64,000 bases of DNA. Origin: Desulfobacula sp. GTDB taxonomy: Bacteria > Desulfobacterota > Desulfobacteria > Desulfobacterales > Desulfobacteraceae. The translations under genes were made by a program, and so were the position numbers. Below are positions 25,081 to 34,758 of the stretch, piece after piece; the first letter of the stretch is position 1, and every line of letters starts with the position of its first letter. The DNA lies in NCBI RefSeq assembly GCF_030145145.1, contig NZ_JAQYWD010000020.1, positions 42,448 to 106,447 of the forward strand, given 5' to 3'. The notes under the pieces were generated by a model that searched no databases, was not told the DNA's origin, and saw only the letters and a program-made list of their open reading frames with translations.

Positions 25081-28000
25081 TTAAAGCTTTGTTACATTGA
25101 CCATGAAGGCCTTGGTTTCCGGAATCCGGGTATTGGGGTCTCCGGCCGGTGGTGTCAGAAGGTTGGCACTCTCTTCTGTTCCGGTGGAAGGCCAGCGCCA
25201 GCCATAATGCCAGGGAATGCCCACCTGGTGTACGGTGGAATATCCAATGGTAAAGGGTTTAAATCGTTTGGTGACCATGGCGGTGCACTCAACACTTGCC
25301 CTGGCACTGGAAACATTTACCCGCTCACCATTTTTAATTCCCCGGAGTTTGGCCAGTTCTTCGCTCATTTCCACAAACATATTGGGTTGCAGTTCCATGA
25401 GCCATTCCTGGGGTCGGGTCATGAGGCCTGTCTGCCAATGCTCTGAAACACGATAAGTGGTCCCCACAAACGGGAATCGTGGGTCACAGGTGGCATGGGA
25501 ATCTGCCTTTGTACTGTACACTGCTGCCGTGGGGCTGATCATCCGGGAACTGAAATAGTTCTTTTCCACTGGACATTCAAGGGGTTCATAATGTTCCGGG
25601 AAAGGACCATCAGCCCTTCCGGGGCCAAAGATTTGCCCATGCCCGTGTTTCTGCATGATAAAGGGCTGTTTTGCATCTGCTCGTTTGGACCCGTCCGGAT
25701 TTTCGAGGGGATACCATCCACCATCCGGCACATCTCCCAGCCATTTATTGGAAACATATTTGCCGCCGACTTCCTTACCGGCAAATTTGATGACCCAGTC
25801 TTTCTCATCCCAGGGACGGCCTTTGGGATCCACCGATGCCCTGTTGTAGATGATTCTTCGGTTGACCGGCCAGCACCATGCAAATTCCGGGTAGAGACCG
25901 ATGTTGTTGGCAGCATCCTTCTGGCTTCTTCTGGCAGCCATGTTGCCTTTTTCCGTATAGGAGTTACAATAGAGCCAGTTGCCTGAAGAGGTAGATCCGT
26001 CCGCCTGGAGAAAGGCAAAGCTGGGGACCAGGGTGCCTTTTTTGTAGAGTTTGTCTTTGATGGTAATGTCTCGTGTGAAATACCCGTTAATTTCTTTGGC
26101 CGCTTTATGGGGATCATAAACGCCATTGGTGTCATAATCCCATTTTAAATTAACAATGGGCTCTTTAAAGACACCGCTGGAAGTCTTGTAGGCCTCTTTG
26201 ATGCGATGACCCAGTTCCATGATGATGTCTCCGTCAGGGCGGCTGTCACCCAGGGGCTTGGGCCCTTGATAGCGCCATTGCATCCAGCGGCCGGAATTGG
26301 TGATACTGCCTTCTTTTTCAACAGAAACAGCTGCCGGAAGCATGAAAACTTCGGTTTTGATCTTTGAGGCATCCGTACCGGGTCCTTTCCAGAAAGAACC
26401 GGTCTCATTGTCAAAGAGGTTGACGTTGACCATCCAGTCCAGATTTTCCATGGCTTTCCTGATTTTTGAGGCATTTGATCCGGAACAGGCCGGGTTCTGT
26501 CCCCAGGCGAAAAAGCCCTTGATCTCCTCCTTATACATGGCATCAAACAGATCAAACCAGGAATATACGCCGTTGTCATCCACTTTGGGCAGCCAATTGT
26601 ATCCAAACTGGTTGGATGGAGTGGCGGCCTCGCCAAAGAAAGATTTAAGAAGGCTCACAGAATATTTGGGATAATTGCTCCACCAGTTGGCAGACAAGGG
26701 ATCATTGGTTTTGGGGGTCCATTTGGCATTGTATGCGTCAAGGCTGTCATTGGACGCCCGGGGGGTTTTAAGGTAACCCGGCCAGATATGCCATAACAGA
26801 CAATGGTCCGTAGACCCCTGAACATTGGATTCCCCCCTGAGTGCGTTTACACCGCCGCCGGCCATTCCCATGTTGCCCAGCAGCAGCTGGATCATGGCCA
26901 TGGTACGAATATTCTGGGTCCCCACCGTATGCTGGGTCCATCCCATGGCATACATGATGGTACCGGCTTTGTCGCGTTTTCCGGTTGCGGCATAGGTTTT
27001 GTAGACGGTCAACAGATCTTCTTTCGGGGTTCCGGTCACCTTGGAAACCGTATCCAGATCATACCGCTTGTAATGGGTCTTCAGGAGCTGGAACACACAT
27101 TGTTCGTGGGTCAGGGTCCTGTCCATTTTGGGAACCCCTTTGTCATCCATTTCAAAGGCCCATTTGGATTTGTCATAACTTCCCAAGGATGGCCCTTCTT
27201 CGTTTTTCTGATAACCGGAAAAGAGACCGTCTTCAAATCCATATGATTTTCCCACGATAAACGGTGCATTGGTGTAGGCTGCCGTATATTCTTTATTGTA
27301 AAGGTCATTGTCTAAAATGTATTTAATCATGCCGCCCAGAAAGGCAATATCGGTTCCGGATCTTAAAGCGGTGTAGATATCGGCCTTTGAAGAGGTCCGT
27401 GTGAATCTCGGGTCTACATTGATCAGTTTTGCCCCTTTGTCCATGGCCTGGGTAACATACTTAAAGGAGATGGGGTGGTTTTCAGCGGCATTGCTGCCCA
27501 TGATGAGAATACAGTCGCTGTTTTTAATATCGATCCAGTGGTTTGTCATTGCGCCGCGTCCAAACGACTCTGCCAGAGCCGCTACCGTTGCACTATGTCA
27601 GATCCTGGCCTGATGTTCGATATAGACCAGCCCCAGAGATCGCATCAAGCTCTGATAGATCCAGCATTCCTCATTGTCCATGGCAGCGGATCCCAAAGAG
27701 GCAATACGGGTGGTCCGGTTGACGGTCTGGCCCTTTGCATTGGTTTTTTCAAAGGTCATATCCCGGGTTTTTTTGACTCGGTCGGTAATCTTTTCAAGGG
27801 CCCAGTCCCAGGAAACCGTCTGCCATTTGTCCGAGTAAGGTGCCCTGTACATGGGTTCGGTCAGACGGTTTTCATTTTCCGTGAGTTGTTTGAGTGCAGA
27901 CCCTTTGGAACACAGGGAACCCCGGTTAATGACGTGGTCAGGGTCTCCTTCAATGTTGATGACCCTGCCGTCCCCCCGTTTGCTGGTATGGACAATGGCA

Positions 28001-28173
28001 CCACATCCCACTGCACAATAGCAGCAGATGGTCGTGGTTTCCTTGGCATACTGGGTTTTCAGCATGCTGGCATGGGATTTGACCTGTGACAGGTCAAATC
28101 CCAAACCGCTAACGGCAACACCGGCAGCCGTGGCACCTGAAATTTTGATAAAGTCTCTTCTGTTGAGTTCCAT
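25081..28173 (-). CDS. fdhA: Selenocysteine-containing formate dehydrogenase alpha subunit, Tat-exported
   Basis: One gene of 1030 residues read through an in-frame TGA at 27598-27600 (residue 192). The flanks HQARI and HSATVAALAESFGRGA match the selenocysteine site of FdnG-type enzymes, with the active-site His next. Without readthrough it would appear as two frames. The ATG at 28173 has AAGGAGGGG upstream and starts a Tat signal (RRDFIK). Near the N-terminus CCYCAVGC and SLCSKG bind a [4Fe-4S] cluster; the rest is the molybdopterin or tungstopterin-binding domain. It oxidises formate to CO2 in the periplasm, or the reverse. A hairpin just after the TGA fits a bacterial SECIS element. Confidence 0.95.
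27565..27600 (-). promoter_or_regulatory. UGA selenocysteine codon with bSECIS-like hairpin
   Basis: The TGA lies at 27598-27600. About 17 bases further along the transcript CGGCTC pairs with GAGTCG around the loop TGGCA (27565-27581), at the distance expected for SelB recognition. Pairing seen in sequence; function inferred from the known fdnG/fdhF elements. Confidence 0.7.
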
Positions 28174-28350
28174 CGAAAAACCCCTCCTTGGCGAATGAGT
28201 AAGATTAAAATGAGTTGTTGTTATTTCATCAGACTTTAAAAACCACTCGATTTTTAAAAAGGAGTGCCCGTGAAAGGCGATTAAAAAAAGAGTACTTTTC
28301 ACAAAACCCAATGAATCCTCTTTAATTTCTTAAACTCAATACCACAAGGG

Positions 28351-28368
28351 GGTTACAAAAAGGTTACA
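28351..28368. promoter_or_regulatory. Direct repeat in the fdhA-moxR divergent region
   Basis: GGTTACA occurs at 28351-28357 and again at 28362-28368, 11 bases apart, one helical turn. It sits between the divergent fdhA and moxR starts and could bind a regulator of either gene. Nothing else in 28174-28474 stands out. Confidence 0.3.
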
Positions 28369-28474
28369 AGCCCTTTCATCCCCTGTAAATTACTTTTTGG
28401 TGATGTTGTGGAAGCCATTGAAAAATGATAATTTAAACGGACGTGGTGCATTGTTTTGTTCAAAGGAAACGCAT

Positions 28475-29425
28475 ATGGAAGAATCAAACATCCGCTGGGC
28501 CCATGACATTTTCAACCGATTATCCGTCAACATTGAAACGGTTATTAAAGGTCAGAAAGCCTGTATACGATATATCCTGGCAGGATTTGCCAGTGGCGGG
28601 CATATCCTGTTAGAGGATAACCCCGGCACCGGAAAAACAACGCTTGCCAAGGCCCTGGCAAAAAGTATTGATGCCGATTTTAAACGAATCCAGTTTACGC
28701 CGGACCTGCTGCCATCCGATATTCTGGGGGTGTCGGTTTTTGATCCGTCTCAAAAGGTATTCACACTTCATAAAGGACCGGTGTTTACCCATATTCTCCT
28801 GGCGGATGAAATCAACCGGGCTTCGCCGAGAACCCAGTCTGCCTTGCTGGAATCCATGGCAGAAGGACAGGTGAGTATTGATGGAAACCAGTTAAACCTG
28901 GCCGGGCTGTTTTTTGTCATTGCCACCCAGAACCCCATTGAATCCCGGGGGACGTATCCGCTTCCCGAAGCCCAGATGGATCGGTTCGCCATGCAGCTTC
29001 AACTGGGATATATCGCCAGGGAGGATGAAGTGGCGGTATTAACCGAACAACGACAAACCCATCCGATTCAGACCCTCACCCCATGTGTAAGTCTGGAAGA
29101 GGTTTCAAGACTTCGCCACATGGTCAATCAGGTGTTTATTTCCCGGGAATTAAAGGAATACATGGTTGACCTTGTCACCGCCACCCGGGAAGCGCCGGGG
29201 GTTCTGCTGGGTGCGAGTCCCCGGGCATCCATCACGTTAATGCGGACCGCGTCTGCCCTGGCGCTTTTTGATAACCAGGCCTTTGTAACCCCGGACCACA
29301 TACAGGAGATTGCCGTCAGTGTTATTGCCCACCGGTTGGTGCTGGATTCCCAGTTACGGTTTTCCGGGGTGACCGCCCGGTTTCTGGTGGAAGATATTTT
29401 AACGTCCATACCCGTGCCGGTATAG
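28475..29425 (+). CDS. MoxR-family AAA+ ATPase
   Basis: 316 residues from the ATG at 28475, which has AAAGGA upstream; the longer frame to 28397 adds an atypical leader. Walker A is DNPGTGKTT, Walker B is LLADEINRASP, and the sensor motif ATQNPIESRGTYPLPEAQMDRF is characteristic of MoxR (shown here as the family signature). MoxR ATPases act as chaperones for metal or complex assembly. Next come a DUF58 protein and a transglutaminase, the standard three-gene arrangement. Confidence 0.93.
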   Translation: MEESNIRWAHDIFNRLSVNIETVIKGQKACIRYILAGFASGGHILLEDNPGTGKTTLAKALAKSIDADFKRIQFTPDLLPSDILGVSVFDPSQKVFTLHKGPVFTHILLADEINRASPRTQSALLESMAEGQVSIDGNQLNLAGLFFVIATQNPIESRGTYPLPEAQMDRFAMQLQLGYIAREDEVAVLTEQRQTHPIQTLTPCVSLEEVSRLRHMVNQVFISRELKEYMVDLVTATREAPGVLLGASPRASITLMRTASALALFDNQAFVTPDHIQEIAVSVIAHRLVLDSQLRFSGVTARFLVEDILTSIPVPV

Positions 29426-29432
29426 GCCCTTT

Positions 29433-30788
29433 ATGCTGGCACGATTCTTATATGCCGCCTACAAAAGGGGGTATGTCTTCACCCGATGGCGTAAACGGCA
29501 TGTTACGCCCCCGGGTGTGACCCTGGTGGCCATCAGTGTTTTGGCCGGCATCTTCGGGGTGAATATTTTTAAGACGTCCCTGTACCAGATCATGGCAGCC
29601 GGGGTTTCCGTCATGGCAGTTTCTCTTCTGGGAAGTGTGGTGCCATTTCGATTAAAGGTCAGAATTCATCGGATACTGCCGGATTATGCGACATGCGGTG
29701 ACCCGGTAACCTATGAAATCGACATCACAAATTTATCATCAAAGCCCCAAAAGGGACTGATACTTTATGAAGATATCCAGGACCCGAGGCCGGATTTTGA
29801 AACATTGTTGTCTAAACGAGAACCCTTTGAGCATCTCAGAAATGCCTGGGACAAGAACACGTTATATTACAGATGGTTGTGGCTGTTACAAAAGAACCAA
29901 AAAGCCCGGTTCCGTCAGGTTTCACTGCCGGATCTGCCGGCCGGTGGAACCACCCGGGTAACCGCTGGTTTCATTCCCAGATATCGGGGATATGTTCATT
30001 TCTCAGGCGTTACCTTTGCCCGGCCGGATGTCATGGGGCTGTTCTGCCGGTTGTTTCAGATTAAAAAAGCCCAAACCGTTCTGGTGCTGCCAAAGCGTTA
30101 TCTGCTTGCCCCCCCGGACCTTTTGTCAACCAGACACTATCATCCCGGTGGAATCCGCCTGGCCTCTTCCATTGGAGATTCTGACGAATTCATGTCTTTA
30201 CGTCAGTATCGTCCGGGTGATCCCCTGCGCAATATTCACTGGAGAACCTTTGCCAAAACCAATGAACTTGTGATCAAGGAATTTGAAGATGAATATTTTG
30301 TAAGGCATGCGTTAATTCTGGACACCTTTTCACCCCCGGGCAATGAGCGAATTTTTGAAGCGGCTGTCAGCATTGCATCTTCCTATATCGCTTCATTGCA
30401 GATCCATGAATCCATTCTTGATTTGATGTTTGTGGGCAACCTGAGTTATTCTTTTTCATCGGGCAGGGGGCTTGCCCATTCCGGGAAAATGCTGGAACTC
30501 ATGGCATGTGTGGAACCGTGTGAGGATAAAACCATTTTTGAACTGGTGCCGGCCTTACAGGCCAGTATAAAAAAAATTTCCTGTTCCATTTGTGTTTTTT
30601 TAGGGTGGGATGCCGGTCATAAAAAAATTTATCAGATGTTCAAACAATTCCGGGTAAAGGCGTTTATCATTGTGGTGGCAGTGGATAAACTTAAAATGGA
30701 ACAAAAAATGGTTCAGGAACTGACCGCCACCGACCGGATAACGGTTGTGGAAATCGGTCAGATCCAGGAAACACTGGGGGCTGAATGA
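29433..30788 (+). CDS. DUF58 family protein
   Basis: 451 residues with two hydrophobic segments near the N-terminus (about 28-65), a beta-rich middle, and the DUF58 signature REYRPGDPLRNIHWR in the variant LRQYRPGDPLRNIHWR at about residue 265. The C-terminal half is VWA-like. DUF58 proteins pair with MoxR ATPases and are membrane-associated; their exact role is unknown. It starts eight bases after moxR and overlaps the next gene by four bases. Confidence 0.9.
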   Translation: MLARFLYAAYKRGYVFTRWRKRHVTPPGVTLVAISVLAGIFGVNIFKTSLYQIMAAGVSVMAVSLLGSVVPFRLKVRIHRILPDYATCGDPVTYEIDITNLSSKPQKGLILYEDIQDPRPDFETLLSKREPFEHLRNAWDKNTLYYRWLWLLQKNQKARFRQVSLPDLPAGGTTRVTAGFIPRYRGYVHFSGVTFARPDVMGLFCRLFQIKKAQTVLVLPKRYLLAPPDLLSTRHYHPGGIRLASSIGDSDEFMSLRQYRPGDPLRNIHWRTFAKTNELVIKEFEDEYFVRHALILDTFSPPGNERIFEAAVSIASSYIASLQIHESILDLMFVGNLSYSFSSGRGLAHSGKMLELMACVEPCEDKTIFELVPALQASIKKISCSICVFLGWDAGHKKIYQMFKQFRVKAFIIVVAVDKLKMEQKMVQELTATDRITVVEIGQIQETLGAE

Positions 30789-32800
30789 AAGCGCCACCCT
30801 TTTTTTTAGGTGCGATCCTTTTGTTTTGGGGGGGGCAAATGAAGACCCTTTGGTTTGCCCTGATCGTTGCTGTCATACTGGAATCTGCCCGTTTGGTGAA
30901 GGTCAAATTTGAGCTTACCCCTTCTGATGTGAATAAATTTGTGGATATCAGTATTATTCTTTTAGCCGGGACCATTGTGATGGCCTTAACCATTGAAAAC
31001 CAGAAAGCCTTATCCATACTTTTAAAATGGCTTCCCCTGATTTTTTTCCCGATAATGGCCGTCCAGCAATTCAGTACAACCGGTAAAATAGATCTTCGGT
31101 CCTTTTTTCTTGGGGGTCGAAAAAAGGTGGAAGACCTTTTTTATGAGCCCAAAACAATTGATGTGTCTTATATTTACAGCCTTTTTTGCCTTTTTTCTGC
31201 GGGAACGGCAAAGCCGGAAGGACTTGTGTTTTATAGTGCGGTCTCTTTGTTCTTTACCTGGGCACTGTGGCAGGTCAGATCAAAACGATTCTCTTGCTGG
31301 GTATGGGCAGGCTGCATTCTGGGTATCCTTATTTCCGGCTATGGTGTGCAAAAAAGCCTTCGCATGGCCGCTTGGACGATCAACCGATGGATGATACAGT
31401 ATTATGCCGATTATTATACGACCAATCCGTTTAAGACCCATACTGCTTTGGGTGAAATCGGAAAATTTAAATTATCGGACAAAATTATGTTACGGGCATG
31501 GAGTGACGCGGTTATGCCCGGTGAAACCTTTCTGCTCCATACGGCAACCTATAATAAATTTATCCTTTCAAACTGGTTTATCCGGTCCCGGTTTGAATCC
31601 ATTGTGCCCTCAGAAGATTTCCCCAGCCTGTGGCAGATACATCCCCCGGTAAACGAGACAAAAAAAATGACGATCTATTTTCGCCAGGGTCAGAAAACAA
31701 TCGTTTTAAGTCTGCCTTTCGGGGTCATCTCCATATCTGAAATGAAGGTTGGCCAGTGTGAAAAAAATGAACTCCAGGTCATCCGAATAGCGGGCGGGCC
31801 CTCCCTGATCAAGGGGGTTGTCTCGTATACGGGTCAACTGACCTATGATGCCCCCCCGGATGACCATGATTTTCTGATCCCCAAAAAAGAAAAAAACGCT
31901 TTGGCAGCCATCGCAGCAGAACTGTCCCTTGAGAATAAATCGGACGAGGAGATCTTAACCTGTATCAAGCAGTATTTTTTAACGCACTATACCTATTCTC
32001 TGGATTTAAAAGGAAAAGGAGAGGCACAAACCCCGCTGTTGAATTTTTTACGCCATACAAAGGCAGGGCATTGTGAGTTTTTTGCCACGGCAACCGCACT
32101 CCTTCTTCGCCAGGTCAATATACCGGCCCGGTATGCTACAGGATACATGGCCCACGAATATTCCCGGCTGGAAAACCAATTGGTGGTAAGGAAAAGAGAT
32201 GCCCATGCCTGGGTAAAGGTCTATGTTGATGGCCAATGGAAAAATTTTGATACCACACCCCCATCGTTTATAAAGATTGACAGCCAAAATATAGCTGTCT
32301 CCCGGGTCACAGACCTATTTTCTTTTTTGGGGTTTAAATTATCGCAATTGAGACATGAAACCGGGGAAAAGCTGATGAATCAGTATGGGGTCTGGTTGAT
32401 TGTTCCCCTGGCAGGGATATTGTTTTTCCGGCTGAGAAAAACGAACCGAATCAAGCGCGCCAGGATGCCGGGTACGCCTGGGGAAAATAAAAAGCAGCGC
32501 CCTGGTGACCTCTCTTTTTTTCCGGTAGAAACCCTGCTGTCACAAAAAGGGTTTCCCCGGTATCCCCATGAAACCTATTCAGCCTGGTTTGGGCGGATTG
32601 ATCCCTATTTTGGCAGCAGGGACATCATGGATCATCTTCAGCCGGTTTTGTTGCTTTTAAACCGGCATCGGTTCAGCAAACACGGGCTCAACAAACAGGA
32701 GAAAAAAAAATTTGAATCCTGCCTGAACCGCCTGTTAAAAACAGTAATCCAAGACCTGCCCCTGGCTCAAGTGGACGGGGATATAAAATCCGTAATATAG
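30785..32800 (+). CDS. TgpA-like membrane transglutaminase-family protein
   Basis: 671 residues. The N-terminal ~200 residues hold about six membrane helices. A periplasmic transglutaminase core follows, with the Cys of AGHCEFFATATALLLR, the His of RDAHAWVKVY and an Asp in NFDTTPP as the triad. One more membrane helix (about 540-560) precedes a cytoplasmic tail. The family is thought to crosslink or cleave envelope proteins. The ATG overlaps the DUF58 stop (ATGA). A second ATG at 30839 follows a G-rich site and is an alternative start. The last 34 bases overlap the convergent gene at 32767. Confidence 0.88.
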   Translation: MKAPPFFLGAILLFWGGQMKTLWFALIVAVILESARLVKVKFELTPSDVNKFVDISIILLAGTIVMALTIENQKALSILLKWLPLIFFPIMAVQQFSTTGKIDLRSFFLGGRKKVEDLFYEPKTIDVSYIYSLFCLFSAGTAKPEGLVFYSAVSLFFTWALWQVRSKRFSCWVWAGCILGILISGYGVQKSLRMAAWTINRWMIQYYADYYTTNPFKTHTALGEIGKFKLSDKIMLRAWSDAVMPGETFLLHTATYNKFILSNWFIRSRFESIVPSEDFPSLWQIHPPVNETKKMTIYFRQGQKTIVLSLPFGVISISEMKVGQCEKNELQVIRIAGGPSLIKGVVSYTGQLTYDAPPDDHDFLIPKKEKNALAAIAAELSLENKSDEEILTCIKQYFLTHYTYSLDLKGKGEAQTPLLNFLRHTKAGHCEFFATATALLLRQVNIPARYATGYMAHEYSRLENQLVVRKRDAHAWVKVYVDGQWKNFDTTPPSFIKIDSQNIAVSRVTDLFSFLGFKLSQLRHETGEKLMNQYGVWLIVPLAGILFFRLRKTNRIKRARMPGTPGENKKQRPGDLSFFPVETLLSQKGFPRYPHETYSAWFGRIDPYFGSRDIMDHLQPVLLLLNRHRFSKHGLNKQEKKKFESCLNRLLKTVIQDLPLAQVDGDIKSVI

Positions 32801-33426
32801 ATATTTTCTTTTATTTCCCGCCCAATGGTTGAAACCGGCGTGGGGCCATAATCATGCCCGGGATAAACAATGGTATCCGGGGGCAGGGGAACCAGTCTCT
32901 GATGAATGGAACGGATCAGGGTATGAAAATTTCCGCCCGGCAAATCTGCCCGGCCCGCACTTTCCACAAAAAGGGTGTCCCCGGAAAAAAGGCAGTTGTT
33001 GATATGCAGGCAGACAGAGCCGGGTGTATGTCCCGGCGTATGGATCACCTTTACCTTGAGGGTTCCCACGGTAAGAACATCATCGTGATGAAGGGCGATA
33101 TCAATGTCATATGTCTTCCGGGTTTCAGGCGCCTGGGATGCCGCCCGGTCCTGGAAAAAGGTTTTATCATCCACATGCATGCACACGGGTATGTCATAGT
33201 GGGTGGATATGGCGACATTGGACTGCACATGGTCACGGTGGCCATGGGTGTTGATGAGGTATCTGGGATGGATGTGATGGTCCTCTATGACGCGATGGAC
33301 CTTTTCATCCTCTCCCCCGGGATCAATAATAATGCCCTCCAGTGTTTCGGGGCAGGCAACGATATACGTGTTGACTTCATAGGGACCGACATTCAGTCGT
33401 TGAATGAACAGAGGGTTGCTTTGCAT
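32767..33426 (-). CDS. Metallo-beta-lactamase-fold hydrolase (glyoxalase II-like)
   Basis: 219 residues. The metal-binding motif THGHRDH, the later HTPGHTPGS, the GDTLF motif and the final YPGHDYGP place it among glyoxalase II-like hydrolases or persulfide dioxygenases. The length and the GGNFHTLIRSI segment match the short YcbL-type hydrolases. It probably cleaves a thioester in the cytoplasm. Its C-terminus overlaps the transglutaminase gene by 34 bases on the opposite strand. AAGGA precedes the ATG. Confidence 0.88.
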   Translation of the reverse strand: MQSNPLFIQRLNVGPYEVNTYIVACPETLEGIIIDPGGEDEKVHRVIEDHHIHPRYLINTHGHRDHVQSNVAISTHYDIPVCMHVDDKTFFQDRAASQAPETRKTYDIDIALHHDDVLTVGTLKVKVIHTPGHTPGSVCLHINNCLFSGDTLFVESAGRADLPGGNFHTLIRSIHQRLVPLPPDTIVYPGHDYGPTPVSTIGREIKENIYITDFISPST

Positions 33427-33619
33427 GGTATCCTTTTTATTTTCAGGTCAATGCCAGGTTTTTTAAGTGTGGAATAGTTTAAATTAAATGAAAGGGTTTG
33501 GCAATCCTTGGAAGGGGTAAGGCGGCTCCCCAAAAAAAAATAAATAAATGTTGCAATTTTTCATCATGTGTGGAAAAAAGGAAAAAGATCGGGTGTAAAT
33601 GGACAATTGAAAGGGTAAT

Positions 33620-34273
33620 ATGGCTGAAAATAAAATAGATGCCTTAATAAAGCGAATTCTTGATGCGACGGGTATCAGTTCTCAATCCGATCTTGCAAAG
33701 GAACTTGGCATTGACCGGTCTGGAATTACGCATGCAAGAAACAAGAATAAATTGCCGGACAAATGGATTGTCAAGCTGTATCGGAACTTTGGTTTCAACC
33801 CCCAATGGATTGAAACCGGCATCGGTAATGTGTTTCTCCGGACCCATTCAGATGATGATGTCGAATTTAAATATATTCCAAGAGTGGCGGCACGGCTGTC
33901 AGCGGGTACCGGCTCGTTTGAGTGTGATGAACGTGTAAAGGATTACCTGTCCTTTCAGACAAAGTGGCTGGCAGCCAAGGGGTCGGCCAACACCATGGTG
34001 GCCATGGAAGTTTTCGGGCAGAGTATGGAACCGGTTATCAGGGAAGGAGATACGGTCCTGATTGATCAATCTCAAAAGAATATCCTTGCCGGAGCGATCT
34101 ATGCTGTGGGTGTGGAAGATACGATCCTGGTCAAACGACTGGAAAAACATCCCAATAAACTGGTTCTTTGCAGTGACAACAAAGACTATGCCCCCATCTA
34201 CCTGGAAAGAGAAGAGGCAGATAAAATAAGGATTATCGGTAAGGTTATCTGGAGTTGCCGGGAATATCGATAG
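33620..34273 (+). CDS. CI/LexA-type repressor (HTH plus S24 peptidase domain)
   Basis: 217 residues. The N-terminal ~65 residues form a phage CI-type helix-turn-helix (QSDLAKELGIDRSGITHAR). The C-terminal half is an S24 self-cleaving domain with the catalytic Ser in VFGQSMEPVI and a Lys in ILVKRLEK. A candidate Ala-Gly cleavage site lies at LSAGTGS. Such proteins repress until DNA damage or a signal triggers self-cleavage. No prophage genes are near, so this is probably a chromosomal regulator. Its target may be the small membrane gene next to it. Confidence 0.88.
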   Translation: MAENKIDALIKRILDATGISSQSDLAKELGIDRSGITHARNKNKLPDKWIVKLYRNFGFNPQWIETGIGNVFLRTHSDDDVEFKYIPRVAARLSAGTGSFECDERVKDYLSFQTKWLAAKGSANTMVAMEVFGQSMEPVIREGDTVLIDQSQKNILAGAIYAVGVEDTILVKRLEKHPNKLVLCSDNKDYAPIYLEREEADKIRIIGKVIWSCREYR

Positions 34274-34342
34274 ATTTTTTTTGATGGGTGTGTTTACTTT
34301 TTTCAACAGTAAGTGATTTTTTTAAAAAAAGGAGCGTATAAA

Positions 34343-34663
34343 ATGCAACAGATTAAACGAACAGTGTATGAAAAATGTGTCACTGGGGTGACAGGAACCG
34401 TCTGGATTGCAGGGTTGCTTATTTCCGGCAGTGACAGCCCTTATATGCCTTGGCTTAATGGGATGGGCCTGTTCTTGTTTCTGGGAGCGACCCTTTTACT
34501 GGGGAAGTGCCTTCAACCGTCTCATCATACTTCCGGCACCAGGGCAGATGCCAATGTTTATAAGGAATTGAAGGTCACTGCCAGGGTATCACAGAAGATA
34601 AATTGCAACCTGCCTATCCCATGTGAGAAAAATTTTTCTCAGACCAAGCCGGTATTTTTTTAA
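34343..34663 (+). CDS. Small membrane protein of unknown function
   Basis: 106 residues from the ATG at 34343, chosen because AAAAGGAG lies just upstream; the longer frame starts at a GTG without such a site. Two hydrophobic segments (about 13-30 and 36-55) are followed by a polar tail. No family is recognised. It lies 70 bases after the CI/LexA-type repressor and could be its target. Confidence 0.6.
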   Translation: MQQIKRTVYEKCVTGVTGTVWIAGLLISGSDSPYMPWLNGMGLFLFLGATLLLGKCLQPSHHTSGTRADANVYKELKVTARVSQKINCNLPIPCEKNFSQTKPVFF

Positions 34664-34758
34664 TGAAAAAAAAATGTGGTTTTTCCTTGTCATTAAGGTA
34701 AAAAACAAATAATCAAAGGGGGACTATGTTAATATTGTTTGGCCTGTAAGGATTTTTT

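Noticed and set aside
27549..27600. Apparent frame break in formate dehydrogenase
   Set aside because: It is an in-frame TGA with selenocysteine-site flanks and a SECIS-like hairpin, not a mutation.
32854..33477. 207-residue plus-strand frame
   Set aside because: Antisense to the metallo-beta-lactamase-fold gene, whose motifs are complete.
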